A stretch of 64,000 bases of DNA, from positions 2,666,001 to 2,730,000 of the forward strand of contig NZ_CP011025.1 in the NCBI RefSeq assembly GCF_000238395.3. Reading direction: 5' to 3'. This DNA comes from Pseudoalteromonas arctica A 37-1-2 (GTDB lineage Bacteria > Pseudomonadota > Gammaproteobacteria > Enterobacterales > Alteromonadaceae). Shown one piece after another: positions 19,383 through 26,948 of the stretch; positions within the stretch are counted from its first letter, which is position 1, and every line of letters begins with the position of its first letter. The notes beneath the pieces were generated by a model. That model ran no database searches, had not been told where the DNA came from, and saw only the letters and a list, made by a program, of their open reading frames with translations. The position numbers and the translations under genes are program-made.

Positions 19383-19889
19383 TTAATCGTCCTCGTTGAA
19401 ACCCCAGAGCGCATCGGCTTTTTTTTTGAGTACGAGTAAGGCGGCTGTTTCTGCTAACGCTTTGTCTTTACGATTAAGCTCTTTTTGAAGCTGCTTAATT
19501 TCTTGTTTGAGCTGTTTACTGTCTGATTTTACGGGCTTCGTTGAAGGCCCTTTAGCAAAATTTTTCTTCCACTGCTCGATATGATGTGGGTAAAGCCCTT
19601 TACTACGGCAGTATTCATTAACGGCTGTGTCATCCAAACGTCCACATTCAATAATTGCGTTAAGTCTTTCTTCAAGATCCCAGTCTTGTGGTCGTTTTTC
19701 TGATGTCATTTGGCTGCCTGTATAGTCCGTTTCAAGTTCATGGTTTTTAGCAAGCGCTATCCAACGTTGCAAGGTTGAATAACCGATGCCTAAATCAAGT
19801 GCAATATCTTCTAGGCGAACATCATCACATTGAGATAATGCTTTTTCAACAGCTTGAACTTTAAATTCTTGTGTAAATCGACGTCTCAT
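19383..19889 (-). CDS. IS3-family transposase OrfA (helix-turn-helix)
   Basis: 168 residues. N-terminal RRRFTQEFKVQAVEKALSQ and IALDLGIGYSTLQRWI form the DNA-binding helix-turn-helix; a Lys/Glu-rich leucine-zipper-like segment (QLKQEIKQLQKELNRKDKAL) follows. Near the end the mRNA has nine A's then G, the frameshift signal leading into orfB. Confidence 0.92.
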   Translation of the reverse strand: MRRRFTQEFKVQAVEKALSQCDDVRLEDIALDLGIGYSTLQRWIALAKNHELETDYTGSQMTSEKRPQDWDLEERLNAIIECGRLDDTAVNEYCRSKGLYPHHIEQWKKNFAKGPSTKPVKSDSKQLKQEIKQLQKELNRKDKALAETAALLVLKKKADALWGFNEDD

Positions 19890-20898
19890 TTTATCTGCCT
19901 CTATTAAAAGTTAGAGGCGACAACTATCCTGACACAGGGGGCCTTAAAGGCGGGAGCTTTACGGGGATAACATTTAAACGATAATATAAATCTTCTCTAA
20001 AGCGCCCCTCTGCTACCTCTATTATTGGATTTCTGTTGGTTGCACATACCAAGCGAACATCGCTGTGTAATACCTCGCTGCTACCAACCTTGCTAAATAT
20101 GCCAGTTTGTAAAAAGCGCAATAACTTAGCTTGTAAGTTAAGCTCCATTTCACATAGTTCATCTAGAAATAACGTACCGCCGTTTGCCACTTCAACTGCG
20201 CCCTTACGATCGCTTAAAGCGCCACTAAATGCCCCTTTAACATGCCCAAAAAATTCTGATTCAAATAACTCAGCAGGGATCGCAGCACAGTTTATAGCAA
20301 TAAAAGGGCCTTGGCTGCGAGGGCTCGAATCATGAAGGGTTTGTGCGCATACTTCTTTACCGGTTCCACTTTCACCTGTAATAAATACGCATGCTTTGCT
20401 TCTAGCTGCGCTATCTAGCAATCTAAAAACGGTTTTCATTGCGAGAGATTCACCAACAAAATCTTGGCTTTTATCACTGCTTTGAACCAAAGGTTGTACT
20501 TTAGCTTGCTCTTTGGGTGTTAACGCACTTTCTACTGAGCTAATAAGTCGCTGACTTGTGAAGGGTTTTTCTAAAAAATCGAAGCCACCTAAACGCATAG
20601 CTTCCACTGCAATATCAATAGAACTATTTGAGGTGATCATGACTACATTAGCAGGATTTTTTTGTTTATTTACAAATTGTAAAACTTCAAGCCCACTTAT
20701 ATCAGGCAAGCATACATCTTGTACTATCACCGCAGGCATTTTTTCTTTAATACCGACCAAAGCAGAATATCCATCTGCGAAATGCTTACATTCAAAACCT
20801 ACTTGCTCTAGCTGACTTGCGTACAAAGCACCACTTGCGATGCTATCTTCAACAATATAAACAAGGCCTTTACCCATTATATCTGACACGGCTTTCTC

Positions 20899-21273
20899 CT
20901 AGATAGCTATACTATTACTCATTATTTGATATGCATCTCGGGTTTTATCCAAGTTATGCTTAATAACAAGCGCTGCGTGCAAATTTTCTTCTGTGGTTGG
21001 TGGTGGTGAATCGTGTAACTGTGTTGCCAATGCAGCTAAAGGAGCGGCTCCATATAAGGCAGCCGAGTTTTTCAAAACATGCATTATTTCTCTAATTTTT
21101 ATAATATCTGCATTACTAATTGCCGTATCTAATTGGTTAGCCATAGTAACTAATTCATCGATAAATAAGTTTACTAATCGAGCTAAAACGCTTATTCCAA
21201 CATCCTTTTCAAGTTGAATTAAAACATTTAACTCCGTAATACTTTTATCGATAAACTGCTCTGATATAGGCAT
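20899..21273 (-). CDS. Hpt phosphotransfer protein (LuxU role)
   Basis: 124 residues forming one histidine phosphotransfer domain. The phospho-accepting His65 lies in REIMHVLKNSAALYGAAPLA. Known Hpt proteins carry phosphate from the receiver of a hybrid kinase to a response regulator. It sits 9 bp before the luxO-like gene, exactly as luxU pairs with luxO in vibrios (order reversed), so it probably served that regulator and the hybrid kinase at 23515-26325. A LuxO-type dyad lies 75 bp upstream. Confidence 0.88.
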   Translation of the reverse strand: MPISEQFIDKSITELNVLIQLEKDVGISVLARLVNLFIDELVTMANQLDTAISNADIIKIREIMHVLKNSAALYGAAPLAALATQLHDSPPPTTEENLHAALVIKHNLDKTRDAYQIMSNSIAI

Positions 21274-21348
21274 AGATAACCTTTGTGTAAGTTAAAGCTT
21301 CGTACACTAATAAAATGTAAGAATTGTAGTTTAAGAGTAATTTGTTTT

Positions 21349-21361
21349 TTGCATTTTGCAA
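21349..21361. promoter_or_regulatory. LuxO-type operator 1 (upstream of hpt-luxO-like)
   Basis: TTGCA-TTT-TGCAA, a perfect match to the dyad TTGCAWWWTGCAA described for LuxO in vibrios. It is followed by AATCAAAATG, which the other three copies also share. No sigma-54 promoter lies between it and the hpt start, so it may mediate autorepression. Confidence 0.7.
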
Positions 21362-21381
21362 ATCAAAATGAATATAAACAA

Positions 21382-22194
21382 TTACAGAGCCCAGGTATCA
21401 ATACTTTTTGTTAATGTTTGCGGCTTATCGAGCAAGTACCCCTGAGCAATATCACAACCAAGTTGTTCTAATATTTGTAATTGCTCATTCTCTTCAATGC
21501 CTTCTGCTACAGTTTGTAAGCCCAATCGTTGAGCCATCGCAATAATTGCGCTACATAACGTAAAGTCTTCGTTATTAGTTGCAATACCACTTACAAAACT
21601 GCGATCAATTTTTAAACCATCGATATCAAATTGACGAAGTAGACCTAAAGACGCGTACCCAGTGCCAAAATCATCAATCCACACCTTTACGCCTTCTTTA
21701 TGGAAGTTTTCAAACGCCTTAGCTATTTTGTCAGGACTATGAATGAGCGCTGTTTCCGTTAATTCAACTTTAATAGCTTGTGGTGGTATTTGGTGCTTTT
21801 CTAGCAAAGCCATTACTTTTGAAAACACATCACCATCTAAAATTTGTACCGGTGAAATATTTAAAGAAACAGCAATATCTGTCATACCAAAATGTCGCAT
21901 CTGTTTTAAATCAGACAAACATTGCTCAAAAATCCAGTCACCTAATTCTAAAATCATTCCCGATTGCTCTACATGAGGTATAAACTCATCAGGGCCTACA
22001 ATACCAAAGCGGGGTGATTGGCACCTTACTAGCGATTCAAAGCCGACCAACTTTCCCGTTCCTAATGATACAAGCGGTTGATAAACCATTTTAAAATAAT
22101 TATTTTGCATTGCATCCGACATGATTCTCTCTAACTCATGCCATCTTGCGAGATTGACTGTGCTTTCTGCTTCTAGGTACTTAAATGCATTCAT
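21382..22194 (-). CDS. Stand-alone EAL-domain protein (c-di-GMP phosphodiesterase)
   Basis: 270 residues consisting almost only of an EAL domain: VGFESLVRC (ESL in place of EAL), VELTETALI, IDDFGTGYASL, LKIDRSFVSG and QTVAEGIEE. The metal and catalytic residues look intact, so it probably hydrolyses c-di-GMP. No signal peptide. A sigma-54 promoter at 22237-22252 and a LuxO-type operator at 22340-22352 lie upstream, placing it in the phosphorelay regulon as an output. Confidence 0.9.
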   Translation of the reverse strand: MNAFKYLEAESTVNLARWHELERIMSDAMQNNYFKMVYQPLVSLGTGKLVGFESLVRCQSPRFGIVGPDEFIPHVEQSGMILELGDWIFEQCLSDLKQMRHFGMTDIAVSLNISPVQILDGDVFSKVMALLEKHQIPPQAIKVELTETALIHSPDKIAKAFENFHKEGVKVWIDDFGTGYASLGLLRQFDIDGLKIDRSFVSGIATNNEDFTLCSAIIAMAQRLGLQTVAEGIEENEQLQILEQLGCDIAQGYLLDKPQTLTKSIDTWAL

Positions 22195-22236
22195 ATTTTG
22201 CTCCGATTTTCACTCTTAGTGACTTATGTAATCAAG

Positions 22237-22252
22237 AGCAAGTTACAGACCA
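22237..22252 (-). promoter_or_regulatory. Candidate sigma-54 promoter of the EAL gene
   Basis: On the minus strand TGGTCTG-TAAC-TTGCT: the invariant GG and GC are present at the right spacing (consensus TGGCACG-N4-TTGCW), with three mismatches in the CACG part. Predicted start about 30 nt before the coding start. The activator dyad lies about 90 bp upstream. Confidence 0.6.
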
Positions 22253-22339
22253 TTTAGAAAGTGAATAAAATAAAAATAAAAACAGCAAATTCAAAAGGTT
22301 AAGTTTAGTTATTTGAGTATTTAAATTTTTCCATTTTAT

Positions 22340-22352
22340 TTGCATTTTGCAA
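22340..22352. promoter_or_regulatory. LuxO-type operator 2 (upstream of EAL gene)
   Basis: TTGCA-TTT-TGCAA, a perfect dyad, followed by TTCAATTTGCAATGCA, which contains a second partial site. It is placed like an enhancer for the sigma-54 promoter at 22237-22252. Confidence 0.7.
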
Positions 22353-22372
22353 TTCAATTTGCAATGCACCTA

Positions 22373-22575
22373 AATTAATAAATAAGAGCTTACTCAAGCC
22401 CAAACAGCACAGAGAAACCAGTTAGTAATTGTTGGCTAAAAGTAAGGGTTAGTAATTGAAAATGAGTATAAAGAAAGGCTGGATAAAACTAATTTAGTTA
22501 CGCACAGCTTGAATTAAAAAGCGTACACGTAATTTTAAAGCTAGGGAGAAAAAGTTAAAACGGTGATAGGAAACA
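22373..22575. other. Gene-free spacer
   Basis: About 200 bp between operator 2 and the terminator of the small membrane protein gene. I looked here for a Qrr-like small RNA with its own sigma-54 promoter on either strand and saw none. Confidence 0.4.
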
Positions 22576-22612
22576 TAAAAAAAACGCAGGCAACAATAAA
22601 TAGTTACCTGCG
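22576..22612 (-). terminator. Terminator of the small membrane protein gene
   Basis: CGCAGGCAAC / GTTACCTGCG hairpin with an 8-nt loop and one mismatch, followed by eight T's in the minus direction. It begins 9 bp beyond the stop of the 22622-22912 gene. Confidence 0.8.
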
Positions 22613-22621
22613 CAAAAGTCT

Positions 22622-22912
22622 CTAGTTTGAAAGAGTGTCGTTATTTTCGTTTTTAGGGGCTGTTACATGTTGTGCATAGTTAGTATTTTGCGAGTCAAAC
22701 GTATTACTCATCGACTGTGCATTTTCAACATCAGCTTGTGTAAAAGTAATCGGCTGTATGTCCGTTAACGGCTCTACAGATTCGCTACCGCGCAAAACTG
22801 TAATACCTATTACTAAGGTAGCTACAAGCAAAATAGACAAAACCATGATTTCAGGTGTAAGTACCCAATTATTACTTTTAGGTTGTTGTTTGGCTTTTGT
22901 ATTTGTTTGCAT
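22622..22912 (-). CDS. Small single-pass membrane protein under sigma-54 control
   Basis: 96 residues, not recognised. A Lys/Gln/Asn-rich N-terminus is followed by one hydrophobic segment (about 23-42, PEIMVLSILLVATLVIGITV) and a polar, Asn/Thr-rich C-terminus; by charge the tail should face the periplasm. It has its own transcription unit: an almost perfect sigma-54 promoter, a LuxO-type operator and a strong terminator. That makes it a real gene and a likely output of the phosphorelay. Confidence 0.8.
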   Translation of the reverse strand: MQTNTKAKQQPKSNNWVLTPEIMVLSILLVATLVIGITVLRGSESVEPLTDIQPITFTQADVENAQSMSNTFDSQNTNYAQHVTAPKNENNDTLSN

Positions 22913-22965
22913 ATTGCACCTCTTAAAAATTTAACTAAATTGTCTTGATTTGATATTTAATATGT

Positions 22966-22981
22966 TGCGAAAGCCGTGCCA
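22966..22981 (-). promoter_or_regulatory. Sigma-54 promoter of the small membrane protein gene
   Basis: On the minus strand TGGCACG-GCTT-TCGCA, matching TGGCACG-N4-TTGCW at all but one position. It lies 54-69 bp upstream of the start codon. Confidence 0.82.
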
Positions 22982-23095
22982 ACTAAACAAAAACAAACGA
23001 AAGATAAAATAAACAACAAAATCAAAGCATTAAAAAAATTAAAAATGTAATTTAGAATCCAAAAACAATTCGTAACGTTGTATTTTTATTTTGAA

Positions 23096-23108
23096 TTGCA
23101 ATTTGCGA
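23096..23108. promoter_or_regulatory. LuxO-type operator 3 (upstream of small membrane protein gene)
   Basis: TTGCA-ATT-TGCGA, one mismatch to the dyad, followed by ATCAAATTG as at the other sites. It lies about 115 bp upstream of the -24 box. Confidence 0.65.
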
Positions 23109-23236
23109 ATCAAATTGAAAAACCACAATAAAAACACTCATTAAATACTAAAAAATAAATTTAACTTACTCCTAAAATACTAGGTTAATTTCTTCGTTTA
23201 TCAAGTTTTATGCAACACAAACCCACTTTTTATATT

Positions 23237-23503
23237 AGGGTCTGTTGATCTTTGCGGATTAAAATTTGTTCAAACTAGAGGCGGTTTAATCGCGGCGCGA
23301 GGTTTGTAACCTAGCGGGCTAAGTAAAAACCGAGCAACAAAGAGTAAATAGCCCCTAGGAAGAACCCTTTGGGCAGCGCCTGTTTGGCATTAATGCTACG
23401 TTATCGCCCATTTATGGGGAATAACCACACTGCATAGGCTCTGCCTGGCCTAAATACCAAACAGACTGCTGCAAATTTAACCCTGAAAGTTCAACAGACC
23501 CTG
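23237..23503. repeat. 267-bp dispersed inverted-repeat element, copy 2
   Basis: Similar along its whole length to the element at 4787-5056. Its terminal repeats are AGGGTCTGTTGATCTTTG and the near-complement ending at 23503. Where copy 1 has GTGTGTTGA/TCAACACAC, this copy has GTCTGTTGA/TCAACAGAC: both ends changed together. It ends 11 bp from the stop of the hybrid kinase gene. Confidence 0.82.
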
Positions 23504-23514
23504 ACCTTCATTGC

Positions 23515-26325
23515 TCAACCCAGCTTTTCCCACACTTGCGCTAAACGAGTAAGCTTTAAATGCTTAGATTCAATAGCCTGCTTTGGTGCATATTTATCAA
23601 GCAATAAATAAAGTGTTTCACTTACAATTGGTTTAGCTAAATAATCATTCATCCCCGCTTCAATAAATCGCTCTTTATCACCATGAATTGCATTTGCTGT
23701 GAGCGCTATTATAGGAGTGGCTATACCTAACTTTCTGATTGCTTTGGTTGCAGAGATCCCATCTAGTATTGGCATTTGGATATCCATAAAAATAATATCA
23801 ATTTTATTGTTTTTAGCCTTCGTTATTGCCTCTTGCCCATCGCTAGCAATATATACCCGACAACCTTTTTGCTCTAAAAACTGTCTTATTACTATTTGAT
23901 TATTAGTATTATCTTCAGCAACCAATACATTGGTCCCATTCAACTGAGTTAACCCTGAAAAGCTTTCTAAGGCTTCTTTTTGTTCACGATTAGTAAATAT
24001 AATATCTAAATGAAATAACTGCTCTTCCAATAAACTAATTGCTCGCGGTACATGCGATACTTTAAAAGGGCCATTTAACCTAAGCTCTCTGTCGTTAAGA
24101 TTTTGCGGTAATAAGCTTTCACCTAGTAAGTCTAAGATAAGTAAACATGGTGAATTAAGGGAGTTATATGTATTTATACACTCGCGTGTTTGGGCTAGCA
24201 TTGGAGGATCAGTTAATACAATTGCATCAGGAAAACTATCATACTCAGGGATATCTGGACATATTTCATAGTGCTCAAAAGCGATAGAAAACCGAGTGAG
24301 TGTGTGCTCCAACGCGGTTTTTAAAATTTGATTATGTCCTACAATCCATACTCTTGGCTTTTTACTTCGTGCTGCAAACCCCTCTCGCAATATTGAGTCG
24401 GTTGTGTCTATTTTTAACGGGTAATTAACGATAAACTCACTCCCTTTATTGAGCTCAGAGTTAACCGAAATATCTCCCCCTACTACATCACAAATTTGCT
24501 TACATATCGCAAGGCCTAAGCCACTACCACCATGTTTTCGGGTAATTGAATTATCTGATTGAATAAAAGGCATAAACATACTTTCTATTTTATTTTTTGC
24601 GATTCCCATTCCAGTGTCTTTTACTGATAAATGAAGATTTAAATTATTGGCTCCAATGTAAGTACATCTAACGGTCACCGTTATTACGCCTTGCTGAGTA
24701 AACTTAATCGCATTGGCCAATAAATTAATGGCTATTTGCCTTATACGTGCATGATCACCAATTACTTGAGCGGGGACATCAGGATAAAAATCAAAAACAA
24801 CCTCAAGCCCTTTTTGCAAAGCACTTTGGGTAATAATATCTATTGCTTCTTCAATACACGTATCAATACTAAATGGCTGATTATCGAGTGTTATAGCTTG
24901 TGCTTCAAAACGCGAATACGTTAATACATCATCCAATACACTCAGTAATGCATCAGAGCTTGTTTTAATCATTTGTGTGTAACGCATTTGCTCAGAAGTT
25001 AAACCGGTATGATGCAAAATATCTGCAGAGCCAATAACGGCATTTAATGGCGTGCGAATTTCATGGCTAATATTTGCCATAAATCGGCTTTTAGACTCAG
25101 CTAATGTTTCTGCCTGATGTTTAGCTTCAAGCAATATTTGCTCGCTTTCAATACGTTCTTGTATATCAACAAGTGTTGCGGCAATAGATAACAAATCGCT
25201 TTCGTAGCCACCCACAATCGGAGTAAGTGTCATTTCAACCCAATTATTTATGCCTTGTGCATTAATCAAACGTATATCAAAGCGACGTATATCACGCTTA
25301 CCTTGTTTATAATCAAGCAAAGTGCTACTAATTTTTTCTACATCTTCTTTTGCTATAAACTTAATTATAGGTAAGCCAAGGCTCTCATCTACATTGCTGT
25401 GTAAGACGCGTTGCCATGCTTGATTTATAAATAATAAATTACCAAATGTATCAAGGCGTAAAACAATATCAGGAATATTATCGACGACAGAGTGGTAGTT
25501 ATATTCTATCTCTGCCATTGCTTGTTCAGCTTTAACTCGCTGCGTAATATTAGTTTCTATAGCGATAAAATGCTTTACTTTACCTTCATCATCTCGCACT
25601 GGATTTGCATCAATAGCAACCCAATAAACGTTACCATTTTTATCGTAATTTGTGGTTTCAACTTGAAAAGGAAGCCCATTTTTTACAGCGTGAGACATAA
25701 CCTTACGACTTTTTTCACATGTTTTTGGCCCTTGTAGCAATTGACCAGGGCTAGTGCCTATAACCTCATCACAGGTGTAACCTGTAAGTACTTCAAAACT
25801 ATTGTTAACCCACTCAATCACACCAAACTTATCTGTAATAATCACTAAGTTATTTGTATGGCTCGCAACAAGCGATAAGCGTTTAACATATTTTTGCTGT
25901 TGCGTTAGCAAAAATTGAGAATCTTTATGACGTTGAATGTCATAGAACGAGCCTATAAAGCCGCTTTTTTCATCATAAACTAACCTTAACTCAAACCAGT
26001 TCATGAGCCCGATGCTGCTTTTAATTTGTATTTCTACACTGGGAGCCTGCTTCCCTTCTAGTAAACAACAGCTGTATGCGACAAAATGCATAATATCATC
26101 GCAATTCATTAACTTAGTAATATTGGAGCCAATTAATGAATCGGTTGAGTAACCTAACTTCTTCTCCCAAGCTTCATTAATATAAGTAAAATTCAAATGT
26201 TTATCACACTCAAAAATACACTCATCTAAAATAGCTAATAGCTTTGCTTGACGTCGATTACTATTGGAAAGTTTTTCAACTAGTGCATATTGGATTTGAA
26301 CTTGTAGCTCATCATTATTATTCAT
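23515..26325 (-). CDS. Hybrid sensor histidine kinase, triple PAS, cytoplasmic
   Basis: 936 residues. Three PAS domains (about 25-140, 145-265 and 270-395; for example VIEWVNNSFEVLTGYTCDEV), then HisKA with His421 in FMANISHEIRTPLNAVIG, an HATPase with N, G1 and G2 boxes (NLLANAIKF, DTGMGIA, GGSGLGLAICKQI), a degenerate receiver-like stretch, and a C-terminal receiver with Asp848 (IIFMDIQMPILDG). No membrane segments, so it senses an intracellular or diffusible signal. The start overlaps the end of the isochorismatase-like gene by 8 bp. It needs an Hpt partner, supplied by the gene at 20899-21273. Confidence 0.93.
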   Translation of the reverse strand: MNNNDELQVQIQYALVEKLSNSNRRQAKLLAILDECIFECDKHLNFTYINEAWEKKLGYSTDSLIGSNITKLMNCDDIMHFVAYSCCLLEGKQAPSVEIQIKSSIGLMNWFELRLVYDEKSGFIGSFYDIQRHKDSQFLLTQQQKYVKRLSLVASHTNNLVIITDKFGVIEWVNNSFEVLTGYTCDEVIGTSPGQLLQGPKTCEKSRKVMSHAVKNGLPFQVETTNYDKNGNVYWVAIDANPVRDDEGKVKHFIAIETNITQRVKAEQAMAEIEYNYHSVVDNIPDIVLRLDTFGNLLFINQAWQRVLHSNVDESLGLPIIKFIAKEDVEKISSTLLDYKQGKRDIRRFDIRLINAQGINNWVEMTLTPIVGGYESDLLSIAATLVDIQERIESEQILLEAKHQAETLAESKSRFMANISHEIRTPLNAVIGSADILHHTGLTSEQMRYTQMIKTSSDALLSVLDDVLTYSRFEAQAITLDNQPFSIDTCIEEAIDIITQSALQKGLEVVFDFYPDVPAQVIGDHARIRQIAINLLANAIKFTQQGVITVTVRCTYIGANNLNLHLSVKDTGMGIAKNKIESMFMPFIQSDNSITRKHGGSGLGLAICKQICDVVGGDISVNSELNKGSEFIVNYPLKIDTTDSILREGFAARSKKPRVWIVGHNQILKTALEHTLTRFSIAFEHYEICPDIPEYDSFPDAIVLTDPPMLAQTRECINTYNSLNSPCLLILDLLGESLLPQNLNDRELRLNGPFKVSHVPRAISLLEEQLFHLDIIFTNREQKEALESFSGLTQLNGTNVLVAEDNTNNQIVIRQFLEQKGCRVYIASDGQEAITKAKNNKIDIIFMDIQMPILDGISATKAIRKLGIATPIIALTANAIHGDKERFIEAGMNDYLAKPIVSETLYLLLDKYAPKQAIESKHLKLTRLAQVWEKLG

Positions 26326-26926
26326 GATCTCTCCAATACTTTATAAAAGTATTACTCTGACAAACTCGTGCATAAAGAAGGGAAACCTTTTCACGGTAGA
26401 ATGCTTGTTCAAAAGGAGTGCGTCTCGGTGTGCAGTCACTTAAAATAGTGGCATTAGAACCAAGTGCAACAGCAGTGCGCACAGTTGAATCAATACAGAT
26501 AGAAGACACAGTACCCGCTAAAATTATATTAGTGGTCGCATGTTTTTTGATGTTTTCGGCTAAACCTATATGTGTAAAAGCATTTAAACTTCTTTTCCCA
26601 AATACCACCTCTATAATATTACTAAAAAGGTCTAGCTGCTTAATGGTTTGAGCACCGTACGAACCCGCTTTAAATGCCCCCACCGCAATGACTTTTAATA
26701 TACCAATCGGATTTTTAAGCTCGCTATAGTTTTGCGTAAAGTGAATGGGTGTATTAATAACTAAAGCAAATTGCTCTGCGCAGAAGGTCAATAAATAGAG
26801 TGTATTTTCCCCCACGCCAGTAATTTTTGATGACTCTTCAACCTCGTCATACAAAATGCCTTTTGGCAAAAAGTAATTGTTTTGAAAACCAATTAAAATA
26901 GATGCTGTCTTAGAGAAATCATCCAT
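26318..26926 (-). CDS. Isochorismatase-like protein lacking the catalytic Asp
   Basis: Start at ATG 26926 after AAGGAGAG; 202 residues. The fold is the cysteine-hydrolase (isochorismatase/nicotinamidase) family. The nucleophile region is SSICIDSTVRTAVALGSN, with the Cys in place, and a Lys is found in FGKRSLNAF. The usual N-terminal motif IDxQNDF reads IGFQNNYF, so the catalytic Asp is Gly. It may be inactive and act as a ligand sensor. It lies between, and is co-transcribed with, a receiver protein and the hybrid kinase it overlaps by 8 bp. Confidence 0.85.
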   Translation of the reverse strand: MDDFSKTASILIGFQNNYFLPKGILYDEVEESSKITGVGENTLYLLTFCAEQFALVINTPIHFTQNYSELKNPIGILKVIAVGAFKAGSYGAQTIKQLDLFSNIIEVVFGKRSLNAFTHIGLAENIKKHATTNIILAGTVSSICIDSTVRTAVALGSNATILSDCTPRRTPFEQAFYREKVSLLYARVCQSNTFIKYWRDHE

Positions 26927-26948
26927 AACTCTCTCCTTATTAATCAAT

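Larger units (their letters stand above)
18305..19941 (-). mobile_element. IS3-family insertion sequence in the luxO-like gene
   Basis: 1,637 bp. The 4-bp direct repeat CCTT (18301-18304 and 19942-19945) flanks it. Inverted ends align over about 28 bp, best in TAGTTGTCGC. It encodes orfA and orfB in a -1 relationship with an A9G slippery run, the usual IS3 design. Its removal restores the host gene in frame, which confirms the boundaries. Confidence 0.93.
17851..20889 (-). pseudogene. LuxO-like sigma-54 response regulator, split by an IS3 element
   Basis: Removing the IS and one CCTT copy joins 20889-19946 to 18304-17851 as an unbroken 465-residue frame (LuxO is about 455). Order: receiver (phospho-Asp58), AAA+ domain (GESGTGKE; sigma-54 contact loop GAFSGA rather than the usual GAFTGA), and a Fis-type helix-turn-helix ending NIPLAAAYLGVSASTIYRKI. 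The tail is strikingly like Vibrio LuxO (VHDIEPLWQVEKRAIENAI). The start is GTG with AGGAG upstream, 9 bp after the Hpt gene. The break falls within the AAA+ domain, so the N-terminal piece has no DNA-binding domain and the C-terminal piece has no receiver. It is almost certainly non-functional. Confidence 0.9.

Noticed and set aside
22373..22575. Possible Qrr-like small RNA beside LuxO-type operator 2
   Set aside because: No sigma-54 promoter on the plus strand and no Qrr-like conserved core or separate terminator was seen.
24000..24450. Second receiver domain in the hybrid kinase between ATPase and C-terminal receiver
   Set aside because: The stretch has a receiver-like pattern (PRVWIVGHNQILKTALEHTL) but I see no phospho-Asp region; described only as receiver-like.
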